Below, in pieces: positions 25,300 to 34,009 of a stretch of 35,295 nt of DNA; within the stretch, counting starts at the first letter, position 1, and each line of letters starts with the position of its first letter. The position numbers were made by a program, and so were the translations under genes. Origin of the DNA: Prevotella sp. GTDB lineage: Bacteria > Bacteroidota > Bacteroidia > Bacteroidales > Bacteroidaceae. The stretch lies in the NCBI GenBank assembly GCA_024690505.1, contig JAILPA010000037.1:1-35295 (forward strand), read 5' to 3'. The notes under the pieces are model-generated. The model was given only the letters and a program-made list of their open reading frames with translations, made no database searches and was not told the origin of the DNA.

Positions 25300-27282
25300 A
25301 TGAAGACGAAAATTCATCAGATAATATGCGCCGTCGCCATTGTACTGGGCTTCACCGCCTGCGTAGACAACGATAGCGATGTGCCCGAGAACCGCTACTC
25401 AAGCACAAAGGTGACTGCAGCGGGATTCTTGGAACAGAACGAAGACAAGCTGAGCGATTTCATCACCATGCTGAAGCGCACACCCTATTTCGCACTGCTC
25501 TCTACCTATGGAGACTTCACGGTGTTTGCTCCCAACAACGAGGCATTCGACAAGTTCATGCAGACCCATGGCTACCCAACGATTGAAGCCATCCCGCAGC
25601 CTGTCTGTGATACACTGGCCCGCACACACATCATCAAGGGCGAGAAAGCTTATTTCACCACAGACATTTCCGAGGGAACCATTCAGGAGATGAGCATGGC
25701 CGACACCTATATTGAATTGTCGGTCGACATTGACGAAGCCAATAACAACGCCCTGATCCACTATGCTAACAAGACGGCACGCATCGTGCAGTTCGACGAC
25801 TCGGTGACCAACGGCGTAGTACACATCGTCAGCTCAATGATTCCTCGTACCAGCGACAAGTTGCCCGACATCATTGCCCTCGACTCCACAGTCACCATCT
25901 TCTCACAGGCCCTCTTCCTCACTGGCATGGCCGACTCGCTCATGGCCTACATCGACGAGACCTATCCCGAATGGGGAGCCGACAAGACTTCGCAGGACTC
26001 CATTTACACTGATAATATCAAGGTGGCCTGTCTGTCAGGCGACCTCACCGAGGTGCCTGCACGATGGCCGGAGAAACGCCTGTTCAAGTTTACAGCATTT
26101 ATCGAGCCCGACTCGGTCTACAAGCGTTATGGTATCAACAACCTCGACGACCTGATTGCTTATACGAAGAAGATCTACGACGATTCCTATCCCGAAGATG
26201 CTGGTCTGTACGACGACGACTTCAAGAACAGGAAGAACCCCCTGAACCGCTTCGTGAGCTATCACCTCTTCGACCGTATCATGCCCTATTCTGACATCAT
26301 TATGAGTCAGGACTTCTTCTCTTCTCACTGGGAGAAGAAAAAGGCAGACCCAGAGGAAATCTATGAGACCTTGAGCCCTGGCGGAATCGTACGCTTCTGC
26401 ACTGTCGGAAACGATAACGAGCTCTATATGAACCGCAAAGGCCTGAACACAAATTACAGCATTAGAGGTGTGAGAGTGATGAAGGCCCAAGACTCAGGAA
26501 CCTCGCTTCAGCAGGCCCTGAACGGTATGTACCATTACATTGACGATATCCTGGCTTTCAGCAAGGAGGTGCGTGAAGACGTGCTCAACTGCCGCCTGCG
26601 CTTCGATGCCAACGTGCTCAGCCCCGACTTCCAGAACAGCGGTGCACGTGGACGTGTAGGCGTTCAGAAGATCATTGCCTTCCGTCCTGGATTCATCAAG
26701 AACTGGACGGTGATGGGCGAGGCTGCCTTCGTCGGTCTGCACGGCGACGGCCCATGGTGGAGCTCCTACAAAGGCAACGCCATGAACATCAACGGCATCT
26801 TCGACGTCACTTTCAAGCTGCCTCCCGTACCGAAGTCGGGTACCTATGAAATCCGTACCGGCTATACCGTTGGTAACGAGCGTGGCGTAGTGCAGTTCTA
26901 CCTGAACGGTGTTCCTTGTGACATCCCCGTCGACCTGCGTATCTACGGTGGTGACCCCACAATCGGCTGGGTTGCTGATGCCTCTGACGAGACCACTGAA
27001 GACAAGAACCTGAACAAGGCCATTGACAAGGCCATGCGCAACCACGGTTATATGAAAGGTATGGATACCTGGTATCAAGGCGGTGACAAGGCCAATTCGC
27101 TCCGCTCTCACAGCCATAACCTACGTAAGATTCTGGCAACGGTTTACCTTGATGCCAATCAGACCTACTACCTACGTGCCCGTCAGGTGCTGAAAGACCG
27201 CAGGTGCTACTGGAACTTCGACTATCTTGAGCTGTGCCCAAAGAGCGTTTACGACAGCCCGCAGGGTGAAGACCAGCACTAA
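25300..27282 (+). CDS. FAS1-domain lipoprotein with unassigned C-terminal beta-rich domain
   Basis: A 660-residue lipoprotein. Lipobox LGFTAC (Cys21) followed by acidic VDNDSD, consistent with surface export. The first FAS1 domain (about 38-190) is the best in the locus: ISxMLKRTPYFALLS-like helix, then GDFTVFAPNNEAFDKFM, RTHIIKG and NGVVHIVSSMIPR. A second, degenerate FAS1 unit spans about 195-425 (FTAFIEPDSVYKRYGI, RFVSYHLFDR, MYHYIDDILAF). From about 430 to 660 a different module follows, beta-rich, with PKSGTYEIRTGYT, RGVVQFYLNGVPCDIPVDLR and a closing YYLRARQVL and WNFDYLELCP, which looks like a jelly-roll of the carbohydrate-binding kind; it may correspond to DUF5108 but I cannot confirm this. 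No catalytic residues are apparent. It lies 30 bp after SusD1. Confidence 0.78.
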   Translation: MKTKIHQIICAVAIVLGFTACVDNDSDVPENRYSSTKVTAAGFLEQNEDKLSDFITMLKRTPYFALLSTYGDFTVFAPNNEAFDKFMQTHGYPTIEAIPQPVCDTLARTHIIKGEKAYFTTDISEGTIQEMSMADTYIELSVDIDEANNNALIHYANKTARIVQFDDSVTNGVVHIVSSMIPRTSDKLPDIIALDSTVTIFSQALFLTGMADSLMAYIDETYPEWGADKTSQDSIYTDNIKVACLSGDLTEVPARWPEKRLFKFTAFIEPDSVYKRYGINNLDDLIAYTKKIYDDSYPEDAGLYDDDFKNRKNPLNRFVSYHLFDRIMPYSDIIMSQDFFSSHWEKKKADPEEIYETLSPGGIVRFCTVGNDNELYMNRKGLNTNYSIRGVRVMKAQDSGTSLQQALNGMYHYIDDILAFSKEVREDVLNCRLRFDANVLSPDFQNSGARGRVGVQKIIAFRPGFIKNWTVMGEAAFVGLHGDGPWWSSYKGNAMNINGIFDVTFKLPPVPKSGTYEIRTGYTVGNERGVVQFYLNGVPCDIPVDLRIYGGDPTIGWVADASDETTEDKNLNKAIDKAMRNHGYMKGMDTWYQGGDKANSLRSHSHNLRKILATVYLDANQTYYLRARQVLKDRRCYWNFDYLELCPKSVYDSPQGEDQH

Positions 27283-27319
27283 TTGAAAGTTGATAATTGA
27301 TAATTGACAATTGATAATT
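27283..27319 (+). repeat. Heptamer tandem array in the spacer before the third FAS1 gene
   Basis: Five adjacent 7-mers, TTGAAAG, TTGATAA, TTGATAA, TTGACAA and TTGATAA (27283-27317), fill the whole spacer between the TAA of one gene and the ATG of the next, leaving two bases. Similar GAATGAA-type heptamers fill the spacers at 8217-8230 and 32139-32166. Confidence 0.8.
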
Positions 27320-28972
27320 ATGAATACCAAGAATATAAAACATTTCCTTCTGGCAGGCATGGTGTGCTGTGGCGTGTCCACAGCCATCACCTCCTGCTCG
27401 GACTGGGACGACCATTATGAGAGCAATGCAGACATGGGGGCTTCGGGCTCGAATCTTTGGCAGCAGATACAGTCGAACCCGCAACTGAGCGACTTCCGCG
27501 AAGTTCTGGAAAAGACCAAGGTGTATCGTATGCACAAGAAGACCCCCGTCAGCTATGCCGATATGCTCAGCAGCGGACAGGCCTTCACAGTGATGGCACC
27601 GCTGAACGGCACCTTCAACAAGGACTCGCTCCTGAATTTAGTAGAGACCGTGGTTGGCGACTCTTCCGTAGAGAAGAGCTTCGTCCAGAACCACCTGACG
27701 CGCTCGCTCGTTTCCATCAAGCCTGAACCTGCCAGACTGATGATGCTCAACCAGAAGCGCCTTAACATAGCCGATGGCAAAGTTGATGGCGTGACCGTCA
27801 CTGAGGCAAACAACCATGCTGGCAACGGAGTGCTCCATATTCTACAGCGTGCCCTGAACTACAAGCACAATCTGTTCGAGATGTTCTGCGACAACCCCGA
27901 ACTGGAAGCTATTGGAGCTAACCTGCGCCGTTTCAATACCGATGAGTTCCTGCCTGAGGCCTCCGTGCAGAACGGCGTCATAGAGGGCGTGCCCGTCTAT
28001 GTCGACTCTGTTGTCATTGAGAAGAACAGGCTGTTGGAGGAGATTGGCCTGCTGAAAGACGAGGACTCCACCTACGTAGTCGTTGCTCCGACCATCGAAG
28101 GCTGGAACGAAATCTGGGAAGAGGCAAGCAATTACTTCCAATATGAAGAAAGCATGGAAAAGCGCGACTCCCTGCAGCAGTACTACACCATCCGTGCCCT
28201 GCTCGAGGACGGCATCTTCAACATGACCGACCAGAAGTCGCCCAACGATTCGCTGATTTCCGTTCCTTACCTCAAGCAGAACCGCACATACACGAACAAC
28301 AAATACGTGTACCACGTGTTCCGTGACCCCTTCAGCGAGGGAGGCATACTCTACGGTGCCAAGCCTATCAAGTGCAGCAACGGCACCATCTACACCACCG
28401 ACAAATGGTCGTTCACGCCCGAGCAGACCTACTTCAAGGAATTGTTTGTCGAGGCTGAAGGCACCCATCTCATCACCGACTATAACAAATGCGTCTTGAA
28501 CCAGCGCCAGCTGGCCGCCGATAGTATTTTTGAAGGCAAGTACCTGCGCATAGCACCGCTTCAGGCCACCGACAACTGGGACGTCACCTTCCAGGTCGAC
28601 AACACCCTCAGCGGCAGCTACGACATCTATGCCGTGGTGCTGCCCAAGTCTGTCTATAACCAGACCGACCCCGACCAGCGTCCTTGCAAGTTCAAGGCCA
28701 CTATCAGTTACCTTGACAAGAAAGGCAAGATCCAGAAGTTCGATTGTGTGAATGGGGAAGGTAAAGCCGAATTCCAGTCAGACCCCGAGAAGATTGACCG
28801 TGTGCTCCTGGCCAAGGACTTCAAGTTCCCGACCTGTAGCTATGGCCAGAACGGTGTCAGAGTCACCATCAAGCTCACCTGCTCCATCACAGCTCGCCAG
28901 ACATCATCCTATGCCCGCGAAATGTTCTTGGATTGCATTTATCTCAAGCCTCACACCTCTAAATCAGAATAA
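27320..28972 (+). CDS. FAS1-domain lipoprotein with C-terminal beta-sandwich
   Basis: A 550-residue lipoprotein counted from the ATG at 27320; the TTG start at 27311 lies in a heptamer array and is not preferred. Lipobox TAITSC (Cys26) followed by SDWDDHYES, a good surface-export signal. Two FAS1-like units: about 37-182 (SDFREVLEKTKVY, AFTVMAPLNGTFNKDSLL, SFVQNHLTRSLV, NGVLHILQRAL) and 183-370 (TYVVVAPTIEGWNEIWEEA, YYTIRALLEDGIF, NGTIYTTDKW). A C-terminal domain of about 170 residues (DNWDVTFQVDNTLSGSYDIYAVVLP, REMFLDCIYLKP) resembles the end of the preceding FAS1 protein in layout, so the two genes may be an old duplication. Only 2 bp separate it from SusC2, so translation is probably coupled. 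Function unknown; surface ligand binding is inferred. Confidence 0.75.
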   Translation: MNTKNIKHFLLAGMVCCGVSTAITSCSDWDDHYESNADMGASGSNLWQQIQSNPQLSDFREVLEKTKVYRMHKKTPVSYADMLSSGQAFTVMAPLNGTFNKDSLLNLVETVVGDSSVEKSFVQNHLTRSLVSIKPEPARLMMLNQKRLNIADGKVDGVTVTEANNHAGNGVLHILQRALNYKHNLFEMFCDNPELEAIGANLRRFNTDEFLPEASVQNGVIEGVPVYVDSVVIEKNRLLEEIGLLKDEDSTYVVVAPTIEGWNEIWEEASNYFQYEESMEKRDSLQQYYTIRALLEDGIFNMTDQKSPNDSLISVPYLKQNRTYTNNKYVYHVFRDPFSEGGILYGAKPIKCSNGTIYTTDKWSFTPEQTYFKELFVEAEGTHLITDYNKCVLNQRQLAADSIFEGKYLRIAPLQATDNWDVTFQVDNTLSGSYDIYAVVLPKSVYNQTDPDQRPCKFKATISYLDKKGKIQKFDCVNGEGKAEFQSDPEKIDRVLLAKDFKFPTCSYGQNGVRVTIKLTCSITARQTSSYAREMFLDCIYLKPHTSKSE

Positions 28973-28974
28973 CA

Positions 28975-31900
28975 ATGAAAAAGCATATTATTTCAATTGT
29001 CATGCTGATCGTCGCAATCTCGATGGCAGCACAGGAAAACTTGAAGACCGTGACGGGCAACATCGTCGATGCCGCCACGCAGAAACCGTTGGCGGGCGTA
29101 ATTGTTGCCGCCTACGGTGAAGCGAAGTATACGGCCATGACCGACGACCAAGGCAACTACGAGCTGAAAGTACCCGACTATGTGCGCTCAGTGCTGATGC
29201 GAGTCGAAGGCTACAACATGGAGCAGTGTGCCATTGCCGACGGCGTGGCTAACGGCAGTCTCTACAACGAGGCCTTCTCACAGGTGTACAAGCGCCAGAC
29301 CGATGCCATACAGTCGGCTTCGGCAACCAATTTCGACAACACCCCTGCTTTCAGCGTCGACCCCCTCATTGCCCAGCAACTGGGTGGCGACTTGCGCTCC
29401 GTGTCTCATAGCGGCACGCCGGGCTTGGGCAATATGCTGATGATGGCAGGCATCAATTCTCTCAATGCCAACACCCGTCCGCTGATTGTGGTCGACGATG
29501 TCATCCTCGACATGCAGTACGACCGCTCAACCCTTCACGACGGCTATTTCAACAATATGCTGGCCAATATCAACGTGAACGACATCGAGCGCATTGAGGT
29601 GCTTAAGAACGGCACCGCCCTCTACGGTGCCAAGGGTGCCAACGGCGTGGTTCTCATTCAGACCAAGCGCAACAAGAGCATGGCCACCAAGATCGACTTG
29701 ACCATCAACGGCCGTTACGAACTGACGCCCACCCTGCCCACGATGATGGGCCCCGAGGACTATCGTCTCTACGCCACCGAGCTGCTGGCCAACAAGACCG
29801 AGAACTTGGGCCAGATGAAGTTCCTGAACAATGACCCCACCTACTTCTACTACAACCAGTACCACAACAACACCGACTGGAAGGACCAGGTCTACAAGAA
29901 TGCATTCTCCCAGAACTACGGCATCAACGTGCAGGGTGGTGACAACGTGGCCTCCTACAACCTTTCCGTAGGCTACTCATTGGGCAACAGCACGCTTAGG
30001 AAGAACGACTATTCGCGCTTCAACATGCGACTGAACAGCGACATCGACATTGCCCGCGGGTTCAACATCCGCTTCGATGCCTCCTACAGCGACGTCGACC
30101 GTGCCCTGCGCGATGATGGTGCTCCTGCTACTGTACTCTCCGGCGTGGTCACCTCGCCCACCTTCCTTGCTTTGGCCAAAGCGCCTTTCCTCTCACCCTA
30201 CGCCTTCGACAATAGCGGCAACATCAGCCATTATCTTGCCGAAGCCGACGACTACTTAGAGGGTCTGTTCCAGAATCGCGGACGCTTGGCCAACCCCAAC
30301 AGCATCATCAAGTACGGCGATGGCAAGAACCGCAATAACCTGGGCAACCGCCTTATCGTGTTCTCGGTCACTCCCCGCTACGAGCTAAACAAGCACCTCG
30401 CCCTGAGCGAGCACTTCGCCCTCTCGCTGGTCAACACCAACGAGATCTACTACCTGCCCATCCAGGGCGTGCCTAACTTCATCGTCGACGGACTTGACGA
30501 GGGAACCACTCTTCAGAACATCTCCAAGAGCCAGGCCGCCAGCCAGACAGTCCTGCAGAGCGACACCCGCGTGTCATGGCAGAACCAGTACGGTGCCCAT
30601 CAGGTAAGTGCCAAGGGCGGTTTCCGCTACCTGAACAACAGCTATAACCTCACCTCGCAGCGAGGCTATAACACAGGCAACGACAAGACTCCCAACCAGA
30701 ATAGCGGTCTGCTGTTCAAGGACACCGATGGTGCCAACGACAAGACCACCGAGCTGCAGTGGTACGCTCTGGGCAGCTATAATTACGCTCAGCGCTTCTA
30801 CCTGAATGCTGGCCTCTCGGCTCATGCCTCTTCGCGCTTCGGTAAGGATGCCTCCGGCCTGAAGGTGGGCGGCGTCGTCTGGGGCTTGTTCCCCAGCGTT
30901 GAAGGCGCCTGGGTGCTGAGCAACGAGAAATGGCTTGCCGGTGTCAAGGGCATCAACTACCTACGCCTGAATGTGGGCTTCGACGTTACTGGTAACGACG
31001 ATGTCAACTACACCGCCTCGCGCAGTTACTTCGTGTCGCGCCGTATGCTCAACAGCTCGGCCACTGGCCTGCTCATCGGCAACATCGGCAACACTGAGCT
31101 GAAGTGGGAGACCACCTCACGCCTCACCGCAGGCCTGGAAGGTAACTTCCTCAACAACCGCCTGAACGTACGCCTCAACTACTTCAAGAGCTGGACCTCC
31201 AACCTCCTCGCCCTGCGCCAGCTGGCCTGGACCAGTGGCCTGCAGGAGAGCTGGAGCAACGAAGGCAAACTCCAGAATGAGGGCTTTGACGTTCGCTTGG
31301 GCGTCAAGGTGCTCAACACAAAAGACTTCCACTGGGAGCTGGGAGCATCGGTCGGCCACTATCAGAACAAGGTCACGGCCCTGCCCGACAACGACCGCCC
31401 CTTCACCACCGACGTCAACGGTGCCACCATCCAGACCAAGGTGGGACAGCCTGTAGGCGTGTTCTATGGCTTCAAGACCAAGGGCGTCTATGCCAACTCC
31501 GCCGAGGCTAACGCCGACGGATACTACATCGAGCTGCAGAATGGCGACCGTACCTACTTCCAGGCTGGCGACGTTCGTTTTGCCGACATCACCCCCGACG
31601 GTGTCATCAATGACAACGACCGCGTGGCCATTGGCGACCCCAACCCCGACATCTATGGTAATATCTTCACCAAGGCCAGTTGGAAGAACCTGACGCTCTC
31701 AGCAGTGTTCAACTACTCGCTGGGCAACGACATCTTCAACTACCAGCGCTCTATGCTCGAGGGCGGAAGCCTCTTCATCAATCAGACGACGGCCGTCAAC
31801 GCCCGCTGGACCACCGAGGGACAGCGCACCGACGTGCCCCGCGTCAGCTACAAAGACCCCATGGGCAACTCACGCTTCAGCGACCGCTGGATCGAGGACG

Positions 31901-32133
31901 GCAGCTATCTGCGCCTCGCCTCCGTCACACTGAGCTACTATGTGCCCATCCAGAGCACCTACCTGCAGGGATTCACTGTATGGGGCAATGCTTCCAATCT
32001 CTTCACCATCACCCGTTACCTGGGCAGCGATCCTGACTGTGCCATCGCCGGTGGCATCCTTACTCAGGGCATCGACCGCGGCGTGCTGGCCGCAGGCCGC
32101 AGCTTCTCGCTGGGTGTGAACATCAACCTGTAA
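28975..32133 (+). CDS. SusC/RagA-family TonB-dependent outer-membrane transporter (second copy)
   Basis: A 1,052-residue outer-membrane transporter, distinct in sequence from the first SusC. Order: signal peptide (MKKHIISIVMLIVAISMAAQ), carboxypeptidase-regulatory-like domain (GNIVDAATQKPLAGVIVAAYG, MTDDQGNYELKVPDYVRSVLM), plug and barrel. The plug is degenerate at its start: where most SusC proteins have QGRxAGV and IRIRG, this one has QLGGDLRSVSHSGTPGLGNMLMMAG; the later part is normal (SLNANTRPLIVVDD, NDIERIEVLKNGTALYGAKGANGVVLIQTKR). The barrel ends FSLGVNINL, so the usual aromatic last residue is Leu. It starts 2 bp after the third FAS1 gene. Having a second, divergent SusC in one operon suggests two cargoes or two parts of one ligand; this is inference. 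Confidence 0.92.
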   Translation: MKKHIISIVMLIVAISMAAQENLKTVTGNIVDAATQKPLAGVIVAAYGEAKYTAMTDDQGNYELKVPDYVRSVLMRVEGYNMEQCAIADGVANGSLYNEAFSQVYKRQTDAIQSASATNFDNTPAFSVDPLIAQQLGGDLRSVSHSGTPGLGNMLMMAGINSLNANTRPLIVVDDVILDMQYDRSTLHDGYFNNMLANINVNDIERIEVLKNGTALYGAKGANGVVLIQTKRNKSMATKIDLTINGRYELTPTLPTMMGPEDYRLYATELLANKTENLGQMKFLNNDPTYFYYNQYHNNTDWKDQVYKNAFSQNYGINVQGGDNVASYNLSVGYSLGNSTLRKNDYSRFNMRLNSDIDIARGFNIRFDASYSDVDRALRDDGAPATVLSGVVTSPTFLALAKAPFLSPYAFDNSGNISHYLAEADDYLEGLFQNRGRLANPNSIIKYGDGKNRNNLGNRLIVFSVTPRYELNKHLALSEHFALSLVNTNEIYYLPIQGVPNFIVDGLDEGTTLQNISKSQAASQTVLQSDTRVSWQNQYGAHQVSAKGGFRYLNNSYNLTSQRGYNTGNDKTPNQNSGLLFKDTDGANDKTTELQWYALGSYNYAQRFYLNAGLSAHASSRFGKDASGLKVGGVVWGLFPSVEGAWVLSNEKWLAGVKGINYLRLNVGFDVTGNDDVNYTASRSYFVSRRMLNSSATGLLIGNIGNTELKWETTSRLTAGLEGNFLNNRLNVRLNYFKSWTSNLLALRQLAWTSGLQESWSNEGKLQNEGFDVRLGVKVLNTKDFHWELGASVGHYQNKVTALPDNDRPFTTDVNGATIQTKVGQPVGVFYGFKTKGVYANSAEANADGYYIELQNGDRTYFQAGDVRFADITPDGVINDNDRVAIGDPNPDIYGNIFTKASWKNLTLSAVFNYSLGNDIFNYQRSMLEGGSLFINQTTAVNARWTTEGQRTDVPRVSYKDPMGNSRFSDRWIEDGSYLRLASVTLSYYVPIQSTYLQGFTVWGNASNLFTITRYLGSDPDCAIAGGILTQGIDRGVLAAGRSFSLGVNINL

Positions 32134-32204
32134 ACCGCGAATGTAGAATGAAGAACGAAGAATTTGCTACCGTCTCGGCGGTGCTACAAAACAAACTGAG
32201 CATT

Positions 32205-33956
32205 ATGAATAATCAAAGAGATAACAAACGGAAACGGAGAGTAAGCACGGCAGTGAAGTGTCTCTTGGCAGCAGCCTTCATGCTTCCTGCTTCATTCTTC
32301 ACTTCCTGTTCCGACATGCTTGAACCAGGGTCAGACCTGGTGGAGTTCGCGGAGAACAACACTCTGAACCATGCCACCGACTCTGTCTACAGCGTCATGG
32401 GTATCATCAATGGCCTTCAGACCATTGCCGACCGCACTGTGCTCCTCGGCTCTGCCCGTGGTGACCTGATGACCACCACCGGCGATGCCTCTACCGACCT
32501 GAAGAAACTGGCTGCCTTCAATTTCACTGGCGACAACAAGTACAATGAGGTGAGCGACTACTACGCCATCATCAACAACTGCAACTACTTCATTGCACAC
32601 ATCGACACGGCCATGCAGCGCCGCGGACGTACACTGTTCATGCCCGAGTATGCCGCCGTCAAGTCCTATCGCGCTTGGACCTACTTGCAGCTGGCGCTGA
32701 ACTATGGCGAGGTACCCCTCGTGCTCCAGCCCCTGATGACCGAGAAGGAAGCCCTCGAAGCCATGAAGCAGCCCCGCAAGGGAATCAAGGAAATCTGCGA
32801 GACCTTCATTGCTGACCTTACACCTTATGTGGGCATCAACCTGCCCGACTATAAGAACGTCAACGGCTCCAACTCGCAGGACTTCTTCATCCCCATGCGC
32901 CCGCTCCTTGGCGACCTCTGCCTCTGGGCCGGACGCTATCAGGAGGCAGCCTACTGGTATCACGACTTCCTCACCGACAAGCGCGAGCCCATCATCATGA
33001 GCAACCAGCGCATTACCTGGCCCACTTCGTCGGAGTTCGTCAGAACCAACGACGGCTACTCTGCCACCGGCACCCAGGAAGTGCTCAGCTACATCCCTAT
33101 GGAAGTGCGTGTCTTCGACGGCACCGTCAGTGATCTGCCCAACATTTACAACTCCACCACCGAGAACTACAACTTCTTCCAGCTCACGGCCTCAAAGGCG
33201 CTGGCACGCATCTCCGCAGCACAAATCTACTGCTTTGAGGAGAAGACCGCCATCAAGACCGACACCATCTACGCTCCCCGCAGCGGATTCTCAAACGACT
33301 CCTACGTGGGCGACCTGCGCTATGTGTCAAACTTCCGCCTGAGGTCCAGCGGTACGAAGAACGAGTTCTCCGAGGTGAACTCGTACGTGCAGACCATCTC
33401 CAAGATCAACGAGCAGCGTGTTCCCCTCTATCGTGTCACCATGCTCTACCTGCGCTATGCCGAGGCCCTCAACCGTGCTGGCTATCCCCAGTCGGCCTTC
33501 GCCGTGCTGAAGTATGGCATGTGCGACGAGGTCATCAAGAACCGCATTGACTCCGTGGAGCGCAGCCAGGCCGGCGACCTCATCTATTTCGACCCGAGCA
33601 TCTATCGTCTTAACAACGACAACGGCCGACAGATCACCTTCGGCGTCCATTCACTGGGCTCAGGCGACTCTCACGTCAATGCCTACTACACCCTGCCGCA
33701 GCCCGCCACTGAGCTGGCATCGCGCCAGGACACGGTGAACTATCAGATACCTCTCGTCGAGGACATGATTGTCACCGAGATGGCACTCGAGGGAATGTTC
33801 GAGGGCAACCGCTTCTACGACCTCATGCGTGTGGCACTGCGCCGCAACAACCCCGCCTATCTGGCCGAGCCCATCAGCCTGAGAGACGGCGAGGCCAACG
33901 CCACGCTGCGCCAACAGCTTCTTGACCCGAAGAACTGGTACCTGCCCCTACCCTGA
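32205..33956 (+). CDS. SusD/RagB-family surface lipoprotein (second copy)
   Basis: A 583-residue SusD-like lipoprotein, partner of SusC2 and last gene of the operon. I choose the ATG at 32205 (MNNQRDNKRKRR followed by a hydrophobic stretch and lipobox FFTSC, Cys35), because the earlier ATG at 32148 lies inside a heptamer array and would place 19 more residues before the signal peptide. After the Cys come SDMLEPGSD and the helical body with AIINNCNYFIAHIDTAM, AAVKSYRAWTYLQLALNYGEVPL and RPLLGDLCLWAGRYQEAAYWYHDFL; the end has TEMALEGMFEGNRFYDLMRVALRR, the family C-terminal block, and NWYLPLP. It differs clearly from the first SusD. Repeat copy C, which contains a terminator-like hairpin, follows the stop. 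Confidence 0.93.
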   Translation: MNNQRDNKRKRRVSTAVKCLLAAAFMLPASFFTSCSDMLEPGSDLVEFAENNTLNHATDSVYSVMGIINGLQTIADRTVLLGSARGDLMTTTGDASTDLKKLAAFNFTGDNKYNEVSDYYAIINNCNYFIAHIDTAMQRRGRTLFMPEYAAVKSYRAWTYLQLALNYGEVPLVLQPLMTEKEALEAMKQPRKGIKEICETFIADLTPYVGINLPDYKNVNGSNSQDFFIPMRPLLGDLCLWAGRYQEAAYWYHDFLTDKREPIIMSNQRITWPTSSEFVRTNDGYSATGTQEVLSYIPMEVRVFDGTVSDLPNIYNSTTENYNFFQLTASKALARISAAQIYCFEEKTAIKTDTIYAPRSGFSNDSYVGDLRYVSNFRLRSSGTKNEFSEVNSYVQTISKINEQRVPLYRVTMLYLRYAEALNRAGYPQSAFAVLKYGMCDEVIKNRIDSVERSQAGDLIYFDPSIYRLNNDNGRQITFGVHSLGSGDSHVNAYYTLPQPATELASRQDTVNYQIPLVEDMIVTEMALEGMFEGNRFYDLMRVALRRNNPAYLAEPISLRDGEANATLRQQLLDPKNWYLPLP

Positions 33957-34009
33957 TGCCGGAGCATCACAGCCAATTATTGCTGTCCGCTAAACATTGC
34001 AACAGCTTG

